DNA from: Cordia subcordata
Lineage: Eukaryota > Streptophyta > Magnoliopsida > Boraginales > Cordiaceae
Assembly (NCBI GenBank): GCA_028554755.1
Contig: JAPTOF010000004.1
Coordinates: 1,433,501 to 1,497,500 of the forward strand
Length of the DNA: 64,000 bases
Direction: 5' to 3'
In this document: positions 23,342-34,600 of the stretch, piece by piece
Layout: every line of letters begins with the position of its first letter
Position numbering within the stretch: the first letter of the stretch is position 1
Translations under genes and position numbers: made by a program
The notes under the pieces: model-generated
Database searches by the model: none
Seen by the model: the letters and a program-made list of their open reading frames with translations, nothing else
What the model was told of the DNA's origin: nothing

Positions 23342-24233
23342 GGGTAAAATGCACAAGTGGCTTATGTGGTTTGTGATATATGCACAACATCCCCATGTAA
23401 TTTAGAAATTAGTGGAATGCTCTCTCATGTTCTTAAAAATGTGCACTTATCCCCCTAAAGCTAATTACTGTTAACTTTTTGACAGATTATGAGAAAATGC
23501 TTATTTTGCCTTCATCTTATCCTGTTAAAAGTCTATTTTATCTATATTTAATTTAAAGAAGAAAATCAACAAAAAATTGGAAAAACAAAAAACAAAAACT
23601 TGGGTGCTATTGGGGGGTGGGGTGCTGCGTGGGGTTTCGGGGAGGCATCGGGGGTAAGGGTTGCTGGGTTGAGGGGGCCATCGGGCGAGGGGGAGGGGGG
23701 AAGGATGCTGCTGCGTGGGATGGGGGCCATCGGGTGTTGGGGTTGCTGGGTTGAAGTACCATCGATGGGGGGTACTGCTGCGTGGGGGTGGGGGTTGCTG
23801 GGTTGAGGAGGGCCATTGGGGGTGGGATGCTGCGTGGGGTTGGAGTGGGGGTTGCTAAGCGTGGTAGGGATGGGGGTGGGGGTCATGGGGAGTGACGTAG
23901 GGATGAGGGCGCTGGTTAGGGTGGCAGGCGTGGTGGAGAGGAGGGTTGGAAGCCGATTTTCTTTTTCTTTTTAAGTTAATTTCTATTTTTTTAATTCTTT
24001 AAATAAATTAAGGGTTGAAAAGTTTTTTTAATGCGTTTATTATGAAAAAACAAAGCAACATCGCATGAGTAGCATGTGAATGGCAAATCTCGTTATCTTG
24101 GATGGAAAAGCTAACGGAGGGGGTCTATGTACACCCTTATTAAAATTACAAAGGGTGACTTAATTAATTTTATAACCACAAGGTATATTGTGCATATTTT
24201 ACAAACCAAAAGGAACACTTGTGTATTTTACCC
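23342..24233. mobile_element. Non-autonomous Mutator-like element (long TIR, 9-bp target duplication)
   Basis: The left end, GGGTAAAATGCACAAGTGGC, is answered at the right end by the inverted GGGTAAAATACACAAGTGTT. The inverted homology continues through GGTTTGT and ATATGCACA for about 45 bp. Flanks are TTAAAAATA (23333-23341) and TTGAAAATA (24234-24242), a 9-bp target duplication with one mismatch. Mutator-like elements make 9-bp duplications (family knowledge). No transposase is inside; the interior is the G-rich minisatellite. It lies about 110 bp beyond the leader exon of the MATH pseudogene. Confidence 0.75.
23600..23900. repeat. G-rich degenerate minisatellite inside the Mutator-like element
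   Basis: Irregular repeats of GGGTTGCTGGGTTGAGG, GCTGCGTGGGG and GGGGGCCATCGGG. The plus strand carries many runs of three to six G within short distance, a strong potential for G-quadruplexes. Proline-rich ORFs on the minus strand follow from this composition and are not genes. Confidence 0.85.
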
Positions 24234-24254
24234 TTGAAAATATTAAGCACGAGA

Positions 24255-24406
24255 TAGAATAATGATCAAATAAGTAAATTATTTGATATCAAGTTAACAC
24301 AAGAAGATTAAAGATTCATGGTAGGACTCGTAGAATAATCACCAAATATCTAAATTAATTGACATCAAATTAACACTAGAAGATTAAAGATTCATGGTAG
24401 GACTCG
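24255..24406. repeat. 76-bp tandem duplication
   Basis: The units 24255-24330 and 24331-24406 both end GATTCATGGTAGGACTCG. The right half is nearly identical, the left half more diverged. It begins just outside the Mutator-like element. Confidence 0.9.
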
Positions 24407-24649
24407 TTGCACCCTAGTACTAAATTGAGTTCCTAACTAGAAACATGGAACGCAAAAAATAGCTGAATTATATTAAAATAAATAAATAATGAAATTAAAA
24501 TTTAATTCTAAAACTAAGATACAAATTGAAAACTAACATTAAATTCTATTTAGATCAAAAATAAATTTAATACTAAAATCAAAAACAATTTAGGATAGTT
24601 AATTTTTGTTTTTACCCTACAGTTGATATATTTACATGTTATTATAAAT

Positions 24650-24825
24650 CAGGAGAAAGTTGCATTATTTATAAACTTAGAAGCGGGGATTTGCACCAAT
24701 TTAATAACTTTCTGTTAATTCTAACGAAATTACTAACGGCAAGGACAAACGTGCACCATTGTTTAAACCATAGGAGATATGAGTAAGTTTTGAAACTACA
24801 GAGGTTTTATACAACTTTCACCAAA
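24650..24825. mobile_element. Possible small inverted-repeat element (MITE)
   Basis: GAAAGTTGCATTATTTATAA at the left is answered by inverted GAAAGTTGTATAAAACC at the right (24800-24817), and a second inner pair (TTTGCACC / GGTGCACG) also faces inward. Target duplications are not clear. The segment at 53685-53712 carries a similar AAAGTTGCATAAAG end. Confidence 0.45.
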
Positions 24826-25304
24826 TATTGGGGGAGTAAAACCTTCTTTTCCCAATGAAAAGCATATTTCTTTTTGCAACAATTTATTGCATTAACTTAA
24901 AAAAAAAAAGCTCAGACTCTTTTTTTTTTTTTTTTAAAGGAGCAAATTCAACTTTCACTTTTTTTCAAAAAGCAAAATTTCTAATTTATCGAAAAAAGCA
25001 CTTTTTTTTTCAAAAGTTATAAAAAAGTAATTTTCTGAAAAAATGCGAACAGCCATTATTGCCTTATTTTGTTTTCCCTTCCTTTTATTTTTTTTCCCCA
25101 ATCTCGTCTAATCCTCAATTCCAATCCTTATCTATCAAACACATAATTTAGGTCTTCAGGGAAATTTTTCACAAAATTCAATAATAATGAGAAAAAAAAA
25201 TTCTGAAAAATTTAACAATGATAACACATAATGCAGTTATATGTGACACACACTCTTTTGAACATGAAAATCGTTTATAATAAACTTTACAATGTAGTTC
25301 AGAG

Positions 25305-25344
<40 letters not shown>
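25305..25344. repeat. AT microsatellite
   Basis: A pure AT run of about 40 bp. Confidence 0.92.
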
Positions 25345-25348
<4 letters not shown>

Positions 25349-26289
25349 CTAAAGCTATTAATAAGTAAATGAATTTTTTTGTTTCATAATAGAGAAAATT
25401 GATTGACAATTTTAATTGGAGGATGTATATGCAAGTTTTTTTTTTTCGCATTTTCCAAAAAAGTCCAATTTCTTAAAAAAACTAGAGTTATAAAATATAA
25501 AATAAGTTTCTGTCGGTGGATAGGGCCTAGAATTTTGACAGGCTGTGACTTTTGAGTTACGTTTTAATTCGAACTTTGGGCCTCTAGATTGCGGCCTGAT
25601 GGCTAAAAGTCATCAACGTCCACTATGAATTTGAAATGAAACATTCAAGTAATCATCGAGCTGTGTAACAACGTAGGGCCCTATTTACTTATTGGAAACT
25701 AGAACTACTTTCTAGAAATTTTTCTATAGGAAATAGAAAACATAATATCATCTTTACAAAGAAAATTCTTTTAAAACGAGAACTGCAAAATAGTTTTTCA
25801 AATGTTCTAAATTAAAGAATAGCAGTGAAAAACAACTATAGATTGTTTTCCAAACTCTGCTTTAATAATTTATGAGTGTTTTCTAACAATTATCCATTTT
25901 AAAAAACGGGTAAAAGTCTAAAATTTAAGTTGATCATTAGTTCGGGTCTCGCTATTGTCTTCTTATTTGTTTCTTTACTTTACTGATTGTTTTTTTTTTA
26001 AAAAAAAATTCATCTAATTCTTAATCACACTCTTTAAAACTTGGAAAATGATTCCAAAATTTTTCAATGTATTTTCTAGTTTTATGAAAGACAAAACATT
26101 TGAAAGCTATTAAAAAATTAATGCATTTTTTAGTTTTATACCAGAGAAAACTTTTTTCATTTTCAATTAGTAAATGCATTTTCAACTATTTTATCAATTT
26201 TCTGTAGAAAATAAAACTCCAATTTACTTAGAAACCTGAAGTTAGAAAACACGAAACAGTTTTTTGGGCCTAAGTTACTCTATGTTGAC
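25345..26289. other. No gene; repeat-family debris
   Basis: 25690-26000 resembles the flank sequence found with the MATH leader exon at 15890-16450 and 17340-17860 (TTCTAAATTAAAGAATAGCA and the shared decay around it). No coding segment is seen. Confidence 0.5.
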
Positions 26290-27332
26290 CGTCTCAATTC
26301 AATAATGTTATATAAATTAGATGCGCTAATTCGGCTGAGTTTGGGCCATCTTTTTTTAGTAAAAAATTAAACATTTAATGTAATTGATTAATTATATCAT
26401 GAATTGACAAGGCAACATAAAATATAAGAGTTTGAAAAATATCTCAAAATTTTTATAAAGTTAAAATTTGAATTTACAAAAAATTGGAATGAGAAAATAA
26501 TACAAAACCAAAACAAGAAAAATCTTACTCATAGTAATACTTTATTGGTGAAATAATAATTATTTTAAGGTAGAAATTTTTTGAGTTGAGTGAAATTTGT
26601 TAGCGAATCGGGCTCCACTGAGTTCTATCTGGGCTGGGCTAGGCTTGCCTCAAAGTTTTGCCACATGGATGCAGCGTGGCCCACATGTCAAGTGGGTTGG
26701 ACTGAGCTGGATTACATGGGCTTAAACTCGCTAAGCCCCACCCAGTTATCAAGTTCCCAAAATAAATAGATGTCTCATGTTCACTAATATGGTTGAAACA
26801 ATTGACATGATTAAAAGTCATAAATAAGGATACACGGTATCTCATTATAAATATTATTCGATCTTTGATATTGACTTGCATACTGAAACATTATAGACAT
26901 TATTATACCAAAAAGTTTATGAAAGCTCTAAGATAATTTTCTTGCTATAATTGTAAAAATTGATAGAGATAATCTCAAAAGCAATATGTGCGACTTTAGA
27001 AGAGATGTTCATGAAATATATAGGACGACTTTGACTCATGTAACAACTTGCTTGCCTTAAAAGATTGCAAATATGTGAATCCCAAAGTTGCAAGTCACTA
27101 GGAGGAGATCCCAATCATTTGTGGCCATCACAATATATCTCATGATGATGAGAGAGCGTGGATGCATGTTCTTGCATTTCTCAACTCTGGGGGCTCTTGT
27201 TTCACTAGTGGGAATAATATAATCAAGTGTTTTTGCTAAAACAAACACTATCAAATTGATGATGTGGACATGTGATTTTGCTTGCAAACAAAGAAAATGA
27301 AAGATTTCCAAGTAATGCTTAGATATATCTAA
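26290..27332. repeat. 1-kb dispersed repeat, copy 1
   Basis: Collinear over its whole length with 30650-31688. Strongly conserved blocks are ATGTCAAGTGGGTT, CACCCAGTTATCAAGTTCCC, AAGTTGCAAGTCACTAGGAG and GAGAGAGCGTGGATGCATGT. The minus strand holds a frame kept in both copies (MHPRSLIIMRYIVMAT), open for 84 codons here and followed by stops. The ends lack obvious LTR or inverted-repeat structure. It could be a degraded transposon body or a duplicated non-coding RNA locus. I cannot name it. Confidence 0.8.
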
Positions 27333-27639
27333 TTTTTCATTTTGCGCCCCTTAAAGTTTCATTAAACTTCTTAGGAGGATAAGAATTCATTACTAACTTC
27401 CCGGCCATCATGAAGCCCTCTAAATTAGAAGGCTAATGTGCAAGAGTAGAAAAATAAGATACCATACCTAATGATGTAGGTAAAAGATAAAGATGTCCTT
27501 CCCACGTCAGTAATAACTTGGACGATTTAGTTGGTACCTAGATGCAACAAAAGTGGACGCATAGGCCGAGGGTCAATCGTTGCCCGCCTGTTGGATGCAT
27601 AAGCTCCTCTCTTCAAGTTGATGTGTGGGTAAGCCTCTC
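27333..27639. other. No gene seen
   Basis: Unique AT-rich sequence between the 1-kb repeat and the 60-bp minisatellite. No ORF, tRNA or duplicated block recognised. Confidence 0.4.
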
Positions 27640-27835
27640 CTGCTTGGTGTGAGAATAAGCCGGTGGACACGTAAGGGTAAGCTAATGGACGCGTAGGATG
27701 AGGGTCCACCTTTGCCCGCTTGGAGTGAGAGTAAGGCGGTGGATACGTGGGCTGAGGGTCCATCTTTGCCCGCTTGGAGTGAGGGTAAGTCGGTGGACGC
27801 GTGAGCTGAGGGTTCACCTTTGCCCTGTTGGTTGA
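27640..27835. repeat. GC-rich minisatellite, about 60-bp unit
   Basis: Three units of GGTGGACGCGT / TGAGGGTCCACCTTTGCCC / GCTTGGAGTGAGAGTAAG with substitutions. A weaker unit precedes it (27560-27640). The minus strand is open and Pro/Lys/Arg-rich (SKRAKVDPHPTRP) only because the unit length is a multiple of three. Confidence 0.8.
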
Positions 27836-28450
27836 CGCGTAAACATTTCCCTATAAGGCAAGAGCGAAGCGGGGCTTTCCCCCCGTTGTACCTCTGACGA
27901 TCAAGTTAGAGTCATAGGTGACAAACGCATGTTTGAATGTGTTATGAATGTACACAAGTTAAATGGAGAGAATTTTAGTCCTCACTTACTTGCTTTGCTT
28001 GAGTTATGGTATGATATTTGTAGATCTAGTAGCTCAACATCCAAAGTTTACTTTAAGTACGATGCTGATTAGACTTGCCTTACTTGTTGATGTGGCTTCC
28101 TTTGTTACTTAAAGAAAAGAGCATGCGTACGCCCATGGATCTGGCCTAGGTGTACCCGAAGGGTATGGGTACGTCACCCTAACGCTTCCCGACTTATGCG
28201 TGGCTGTAAAGTCCCTTTCCATACACATTCATGCACACCACCTTGAACATACAAAGCATTCGAGCACAATACTTTGAACATACAAAAGGGGCTTACCTGT
28301 CATATGAGGGTAAGCTGAGATTTGAAGGGGGGTGGACCCGTAGCCCAAGGGTCTGCCGTTTGAGTAGCCGAACCGTGGGAGGGGGACCGTGGCCCTAGGG
28401 TCCGCCGGCTTTGTTTCATCTTCTCACGAAATACGTGTCGTCATTTTATT
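27836..28450. other. GC-rich non-coding block
   Basis: Higher GC than the surroundings, with internally similar pieces (GGGTGGACCCGTAGCCC, GGGGGACCGTGGCCC, CTTGAACATACAAAGCATT / CTTTGAACATACAAAAGGGG). It may belong to the same element as the minisatellite. No ORF is supported. Confidence 0.45.
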
Positions 28451-29485
28451 GGTCCATTTAACGTACCCATATCACCTAACATAGATCATGTAGCCATTTC
28501 CGCTAATAACTCCAATAAATTGTCTCAAATTCGATAAGCTCTATTCTCACACAAGTAATAGAAAGAGGTGCCATACGATATTGAAAAATGGAAATTTATA
28601 TCTATTTATATATTAGATAAAGTGTGCTACATATCATATTTAACAATATTACATGTCTTCTTTTATGTATTTTTCCCTCCAAATTTTATTTTACTAATTT
28701 ATGTCTTTTTCAATTGAGCAATATTTATAAAGCCAAGTTTTATACTAATTAAAGTCATGAACATCATTTTTTAATTATAAATTATTTCATAATTTAATTT
28801 TTTTAACAAAATTAAATATTATATTTTTGGTCAACTAAATTACTATATATATATATATAGTGATTTTTTTGCCTTTTTAATTTATGATATGTATCATCAT
28901 GCCATACATTTTTTCCCTGCAAAAGGCTTTAGTCTATTTCCTTCTATTCGTACAAAATAATACTTTCTAATCAAATTTATTGCATATATCATATATGCAT
29001 TTCCTTCCCTTTTCTTGTTCTTTCATCCACTTCATTTTAATTTTTTCTAAAATTATTTAATTTTACAAAAATATAAAAAACGTGATTATTGTTGAATATG
29101 TTTATATTTTATCTTTAAATAAAATGTTAAAAATTGACTATCAATATTAAATAAAGACATAAGAAACACTCATTTTTCTTGTATATCATATGGGTATAAT
29201 ATAGCATACTTTTTTCTACATATCATATCTTATTTTTTACTTACTAATAAAGTAGATATTATATAAATTTCTAAATTTTATGGATATTTGAATGGCAATT
29301 TGTTACACAATTGTTTTTACACTCTTCAATTTATTTTTGTTATTGATTCAAAATTAAATATTGAGATTTTATTTTATTTTTTTATGAATGACTATAGTGA
29401 GATATTTTACATTTTTAATATAAATATATGTCTATACCTTAGAAGTTAGAAATAAATTCTTTTTAGAAATAGAATATATGAGTTC

Positions 29486-29516
<31 letters not shown>

Positions 29517-29923
29517 CATAAAATATTTTAAAATATATGTAGTACTTTTAGCCGTCGTTAACAAATAGTTAATATTCTAATAAATACTGATATATTTAAG
29601 TATTTATTTCACTATACATTTGGATTAATTTTATCCATTCTTTTTCTTTTATAATTTATGCTTCAACATTTATCCAATTTCAAATTAGTTATGAGTTATT
29701 TTGTTCACATAGACATTAGTTGAACTCACAACAAGGAACATAAACAAAGATGGTACAAAATGATTTTAATCTTGTACTTTTCACAATGTCATTGTTATGC
29801 TTCTAGCATTAAAAAGAAAAATTATCACATGCAAAGGAAAGGGATGACATCTATAAGATTAATGGCCTCACTTAAACAAAGTAACAAATGCCCAAAACAA
29901 GACATAATTAATCATAGCTAATG
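28451..29923. other. Very AT-rich gene-free stretch
   Basis: Low complexity with an AT microsatellite at 29486-29511. No gene, tRNA or duplicated block seen. Confidence 0.55.
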
Positions 29924-29930
29924 AAAGTAA

Positions 29931-30090
29931 TAAAAAGAAAAACTAATAGAAATGTAGCGGTCATCAATAGTATCAGCCTTGCTCGAATTTCGAATTATGT
30001 TGATGGTAGCATCCAGGACGACATAATTCGAAATTTGAGCAAGACTGATACTATTGATGACCGCTGCATTTCTATTAGTCTTTCTTTTAA
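29931..30090. repeat. Near-perfect 70-bp inverted repeat with 20-nt loop (hairpin locus)
   Basis: The left arm 29931-30000 and the reverse complement of the right arm 30021-30090 agree at 65 of 70 positions; several of the five differences become G:U pairs in RNA from one or other strand. The loop is 30001-30020. RNA from either strand would fold into a long duplex, the form of young plant MIR genes and of small-RNA-producing foldback elements. AGCTAATG occurs at 29916-29923 and 30115-30122 and could be an 8-bp target duplication, but the ends outside the arms are not symmetrical. The mature products cannot be told from sequence alone. Confidence 0.9.
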
Positions 30091-30224
30091 TAGTAGCACA
30101 ATTATCCAAAAGAAAGCTAATGTATAAAAGAAATGTGTAACTAATAATATTAATACAGTCAAGTCGTACTCATTGTGGAAGCCTTGATATGCTATTCAAA
30201 TTTAGCCAAAAAAAGAAAAGGGTG

Positions 30225-30295
30225 CTAATTTTAGGAAACATTCTTGGATGCAAAAGTATGCAAAAAATGCGCAAAACTTTATCCAAGGTTAGTAC
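30225..30295 (-). pseudogene. Fragment matching the 3' end of the MATH pseudogene
   Basis: AGGAAACATTCTTGGATGCA and the 40 bp after it resemble 21153-21205, the tail of the last MATH exon. It sits immediately left of a sequence shared with 16697, so MATH-locus pieces travelled with the 1-kb repeat family. Confidence 0.4.
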
Positions 30296-30453
30296 TCATA
30301 AGTGGATTGAAAAAAAAAATGCACAGTGTCATCCTATAGTGGTTGAAAATTTATTAATACAAACATGTAATACAATATAATCAACTCTTTTCAGTGGAAA
30401 ATCAACGATTACTAACATAGCTAAAGCCTAAAGGAGTAGGCACATTAATAGTC

Positions 30454-30602
30454 AAGTGCATATAAAAGATTACGGATTAGAGGATAGTTTAAGTGGTTGA
30501 GACGATTTTCTTCAAAAGTGAGGCACTGGTTCAAATCTCATGAGGGATGGGGAATTGAGTTGAGGATGGGGAGTTCTATGGGGAGAAAAAAAAAAGTGTA
30601 TA
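30454..30602 (+). mobile_element. tRNA-derived SINE with target duplication and visible empty site
   Basis: AAGTGCATA (30454-30462) and AAGTGTATA (30594-30602) flank a 131-bp body with A-box TAGTTTAAGTGGTTGAGA at 30485-30502, B-box GGTTCAAATCTC at 30528-30539 and an 11-A tail. The related repeat copy near 16712 has AAGCTTATA running straight into CGAAA with no insert, which is the empty site. The body resembles the SINE at 6794-6912. Confidence 0.85.
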
Positions 30603-30649
30603 CGAAAGACCAGTGGCTTTCCTCTTGGTTTTGATCAATGCAATAGCCA

Positions 30650-31688
30650 AACCCTAAATCTCACTAATGTTATATAAATTAGATGGGTCAATTGGGCTAA
30701 GTTTAGGCCACCTTTTTTTAAAAAAAAAAAAACAATTAATGATCATTAATTGATAAGGCAACATAAAAAACAAGGGTTTGAAAAATATCTTAAAAATTGT
30801 ATTGACTTAAAATTTGAATTTACAAAAACCTGAATGAGGACATAATACAAAAGCAAGACAAGAAAAATCTTACTCATAGTAATAATTTTTTATTTGTGAA
30901 ATAATAATTCTCTTAAAGGTAGAAATAAAATGATAGAGTTGAGTTAAGTTGGTTAACGAATCAGGCTGCACTGAACTCTATCCGGGCTAGGCTCGCTTCA
31001 AAGTTTGTGAACATGAATCCAGCTTGACCCACGTGTCAAGTGGGTTTGACTGAATTGAGTTACTTTCAAACTGGACTGGACCTAAAGTCATTAAGCCCAA
31101 CCCAGTTATCAAGTTCCCAGTATAGATAGATGACCCTATTGTTCATTAATATGTTTGAATAGCAATTGGTAAGATTAGAAGTTATAAATGAAGACACGCG
31201 GTATCCTATTATTATAAACATTATTTTATCTTTGATATCTATATGCATAAAGATACATTACAGGCATTATTATACCACAAAATTTGTAAAAGCTCTAAGA
31301 TAATTTTCTTGCTATAGTCATAATTTTTTACAAGAATAATCTCGGAAGAAGTATATATATTTTTGGGGGAAATATTCATGAAAGATATATAACGACTTTG
31401 ACTCACGTGACAAATTGCTTCTCCTAAAGACTGCAAATATGTGAATCCCAAAGTTGCAAGTCACTAGGAGGAGATCCCTATCATATGTGGCCATCACAAT
31501 GTATCTCATGATGATGAGAGAGCGTGGATGCATGTTCTTGTATATCTCAACTTTGGGGCTCTTGTTTCACTAGTGGGAATAATTAAGTGCTTTTGCTAAA
31601 ACAAACACTTACCAAATTGATGATGTGGACATGTCATTTCACTTGTAAACAAAGAAAATGAAAGATTTTCAAGTAATGCTTAGATATT
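30650..31688. repeat. 1-kb dispersed repeat, copy 2
   Basis: Partner of 26290-27332, same orientation, diverged by substitutions and small indels. In this copy the homology also extends leftward to about 30440, where it matches 16697-16785. Confidence 0.8.
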
Positions 31689-34600
31689 AATAATTTGCAA
31701 AGCACAGCAATTTCTTAAGAACAGAGACTAGGGAGTTTGTAAACACCCTTTTCTCCTCTCCTCTCTTTGTTTTGCTTTTCTTCGCCTTGGATTTAGACTT
31801 TCTTTCTGGTAGTTAGTAATATCTTAAATGATGGTGAACTATTATCTTTTTTGTTATCATGCATGACATTCAAGCTTTTAACACGTGTATCTAATTTTAT
31901 GGCAAGCCCGAATTTCATGCCCATAAAGTAAACATAATTGGCAAATGTGATGGTATGATTATAGATGGACCTTAATTAGTAACAAGAAACCTAGATATAT
32001 AGTTAGGGAGTCGACCAAAAGTTGGGATACACACTAGTGCAATGACTTTTAACCCTTTACTTGTTCGATGCAGTACAATTAACGTTACCGAACTCGCTAC
32101 GAACCTTTTCGATTATTAGTAGCTGCTCGTGAAGTAGCCATTGGATAAAAAGAAACAAACACGTAAAAAGGGGGGATATTTACAAAAAAGCAGAAGTGGG
32201 ATGTATACACAAAAGGCCAATGTCTAGTAAAATATGGGGTTAATTGTGGAGTGGAGGTGATGATGATACCAATATAGTATAGAATTGTTTATGAAGTAGC
32301 TGGGTAGAATCTTTGACAATGTTAATAATGGACGGTGGTGGGCATCAATAAAGACGAGTATCACGCGTATTTGATGATAATGAAGCCCTTTATTTTTTCT
32401 ATGCATTTTCTTTCTTTTTTTTTAATAATAAAAAAAAGAAATCTTTAATCACCATGGTAGAGATGAATCGTACGAGGTTTGGATACATTGCACAAAGCTC
32501 TTTTGTCTTCACACCAAATTGTCAATATTAAAAGTAACTTATTAGTTGAACTTATTCATGATGAACATGGATTATTTACTGACTTGACTTTTTGGGCTAT
32601 TACAATGTGATTTTCTGCGTAAAACAAGGATTAATCTAATTGTTGAACTTCAAAGTTTGAACGTAAGATTTGTAGTTCTAATCAGTCAAAAGTTTTTCTT
32701 TTGCTTCTCGGGACCAATCTTAATAGCATTGTGCTTAACTAAATTGAATCAACCTCTTCTTAATGTTGTTATATTTTTCAGGGTTTTAGTTTTGGTAGGA
32801 GGGGGAAAAGTTTCAGAAAGTGTTTCTTATCCTAAACGAAGAAAAGATAAACGTAGTTTAAAATTTATTACAACAAGAGGCAGAGCTTAGACCTGTAATA
32901 AACGAAACAATATATAGCATTATTCTTTTATGAAAAACATAAAAAATAATTAGAAAAATACATAATATTTATATAGTTATGATTTCTTGACATACCAAAT
33001 TGACAAATAAATAACTTAATTATTGTAGGTAGAAAAAAAGCAATTTATTATTATTTTGACATAACTTTATATTTTAAAATTATTAAATAATCAACTCATT
33101 ATCTCAATTCTATTATATAAAAATTATTTTATATCTAAAAGATCAAGTAATCATTCATAATGCTATTTTGTTTTATTCTCCTCTCCTTTCTCTTTCTATT
33201 CTCACTCATTTTCAACTCTCTCTCTCTCTCTCTGATACCTAGAATCTTTTTTTCTTGTTTTCTAATTTATTTTCTTTTTAATTTCCTTGGTCTAAAGACC
33301 AAAAGACAACAAAAGATGATACCCTTGTCTCTCATTACAAAAGAAAAAAAAAAAGAAAAAGAAAAGATATTAAAAACAATATACATATACATCAGAAAAG
33401 CTAATAGTGCTGCATATCTGGAGGTTTGTTTTTTTTTTTCTCTTGTGCTTCCTAAATTTTCTGTAATAACTCCCTACATATCCACTTGTTTTTAAAGCGT
33501 GTAAATTAAGAAAATGATGTCTTTCCTTTGTCGACTAGTGGTACTAAATGGCTACAATCGTGAAAAGAAGATGCTTTTATGCTTTGCTTATCTTTGAAAG
33601 CAAAAACAAAAAGTCGTTAAAATATTATTATTACAAGACGGCAAGAAATCTTTCCTCATCAGCTGCATGTCTGCATACATAGCATAGCCTCTCTCTGCAA
33701 TCTTTTCTTTTCCTACAGTTCAAATTTCACTTCATTTTGCACGAGAGTTTGTCTTTAGCACTTTAATTCGCTGAGACCAAACCCAAATGTGAGCGGAAAT
33801 TTTTTGACCAATTGCACTCTGGTTTATAAGTAGGCGTTATTGGATACAGGTATGGTCCAACCCAAATCCTTCCTACCCAAAGAGGGTTTTGAATTATTCA
33901 GGATTGGGTCTCGTCCCACGCAATTTAGAGGTAATGGCGTCGAGCTTAAGAGCTTCAAAATAGAGTTTAGTGGGCCAAAAGATAGGCTATGTTATCGCCT
34001 ACGAATGGGATTTTAATACTATCATCTTTATCAATTAATCAACTTAAAAGACAAATCTTATTGAAACATTATCCTCAAAAGGATCAAGAAATACCTGGCT
34101 TTAGGTGCAATCATTCATAGCCTTTCTGTTTATTTAACTTTTCCACGCAACCAGTCGTAGCCTTTCTATCTATTTAACTTTTCAAATTGAACATCCTAAT
34201 TTGAGTACTAACTTAGACATTAGAGTCCATTTAGCCGTTACCACTCCGTTGTCTCTCTTATTTGACTTGAATATTTTTTTCTCTTGATTTGCGTGTCATT
34301 CCTTTTGAGGAGTCTGGACTCGGAGCTGAGGAGTAGTTATTGATAATCTAAGCATTATCATTAATAATTTTATTTTATTTTTATTGTTTAGGTTTAATAT
34401 CTAATTTGTCAAGCACGACTTGGTTAATTACCACCGTGCGTAATAATATGAATGTGGTTTATAGATTAGTTTAATTAAGTATTTGGAATTAATCAACTCC
34501 AAAGCGACAATTAAACTTATAATTATTAACCAACGGAAAAGACAAAACAAGGAACAGAGGTAGGAGAGAGAGAGAGAGGAGCTGTAGAATTTCGGTGTAG

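Noticed and set aside
23566..23886. Proline-rich ORFs on the minus strand
   Set aside because: They mirror the G-rich minisatellite inside the Mutator-like element, with low complexity in every frame and no start context.
27527..27817. Pro/Lys-rich ORF that looks like a short repeat protein
   Set aside because: Open only because the minisatellite unit is a multiple of three; no conserved domain, no exon context.
33160..33495. 111-codon ORF
   Set aside because: Composed of pyrimidine and poly(A) tracts; the translation is Phe/Leu/Lys low complexity.
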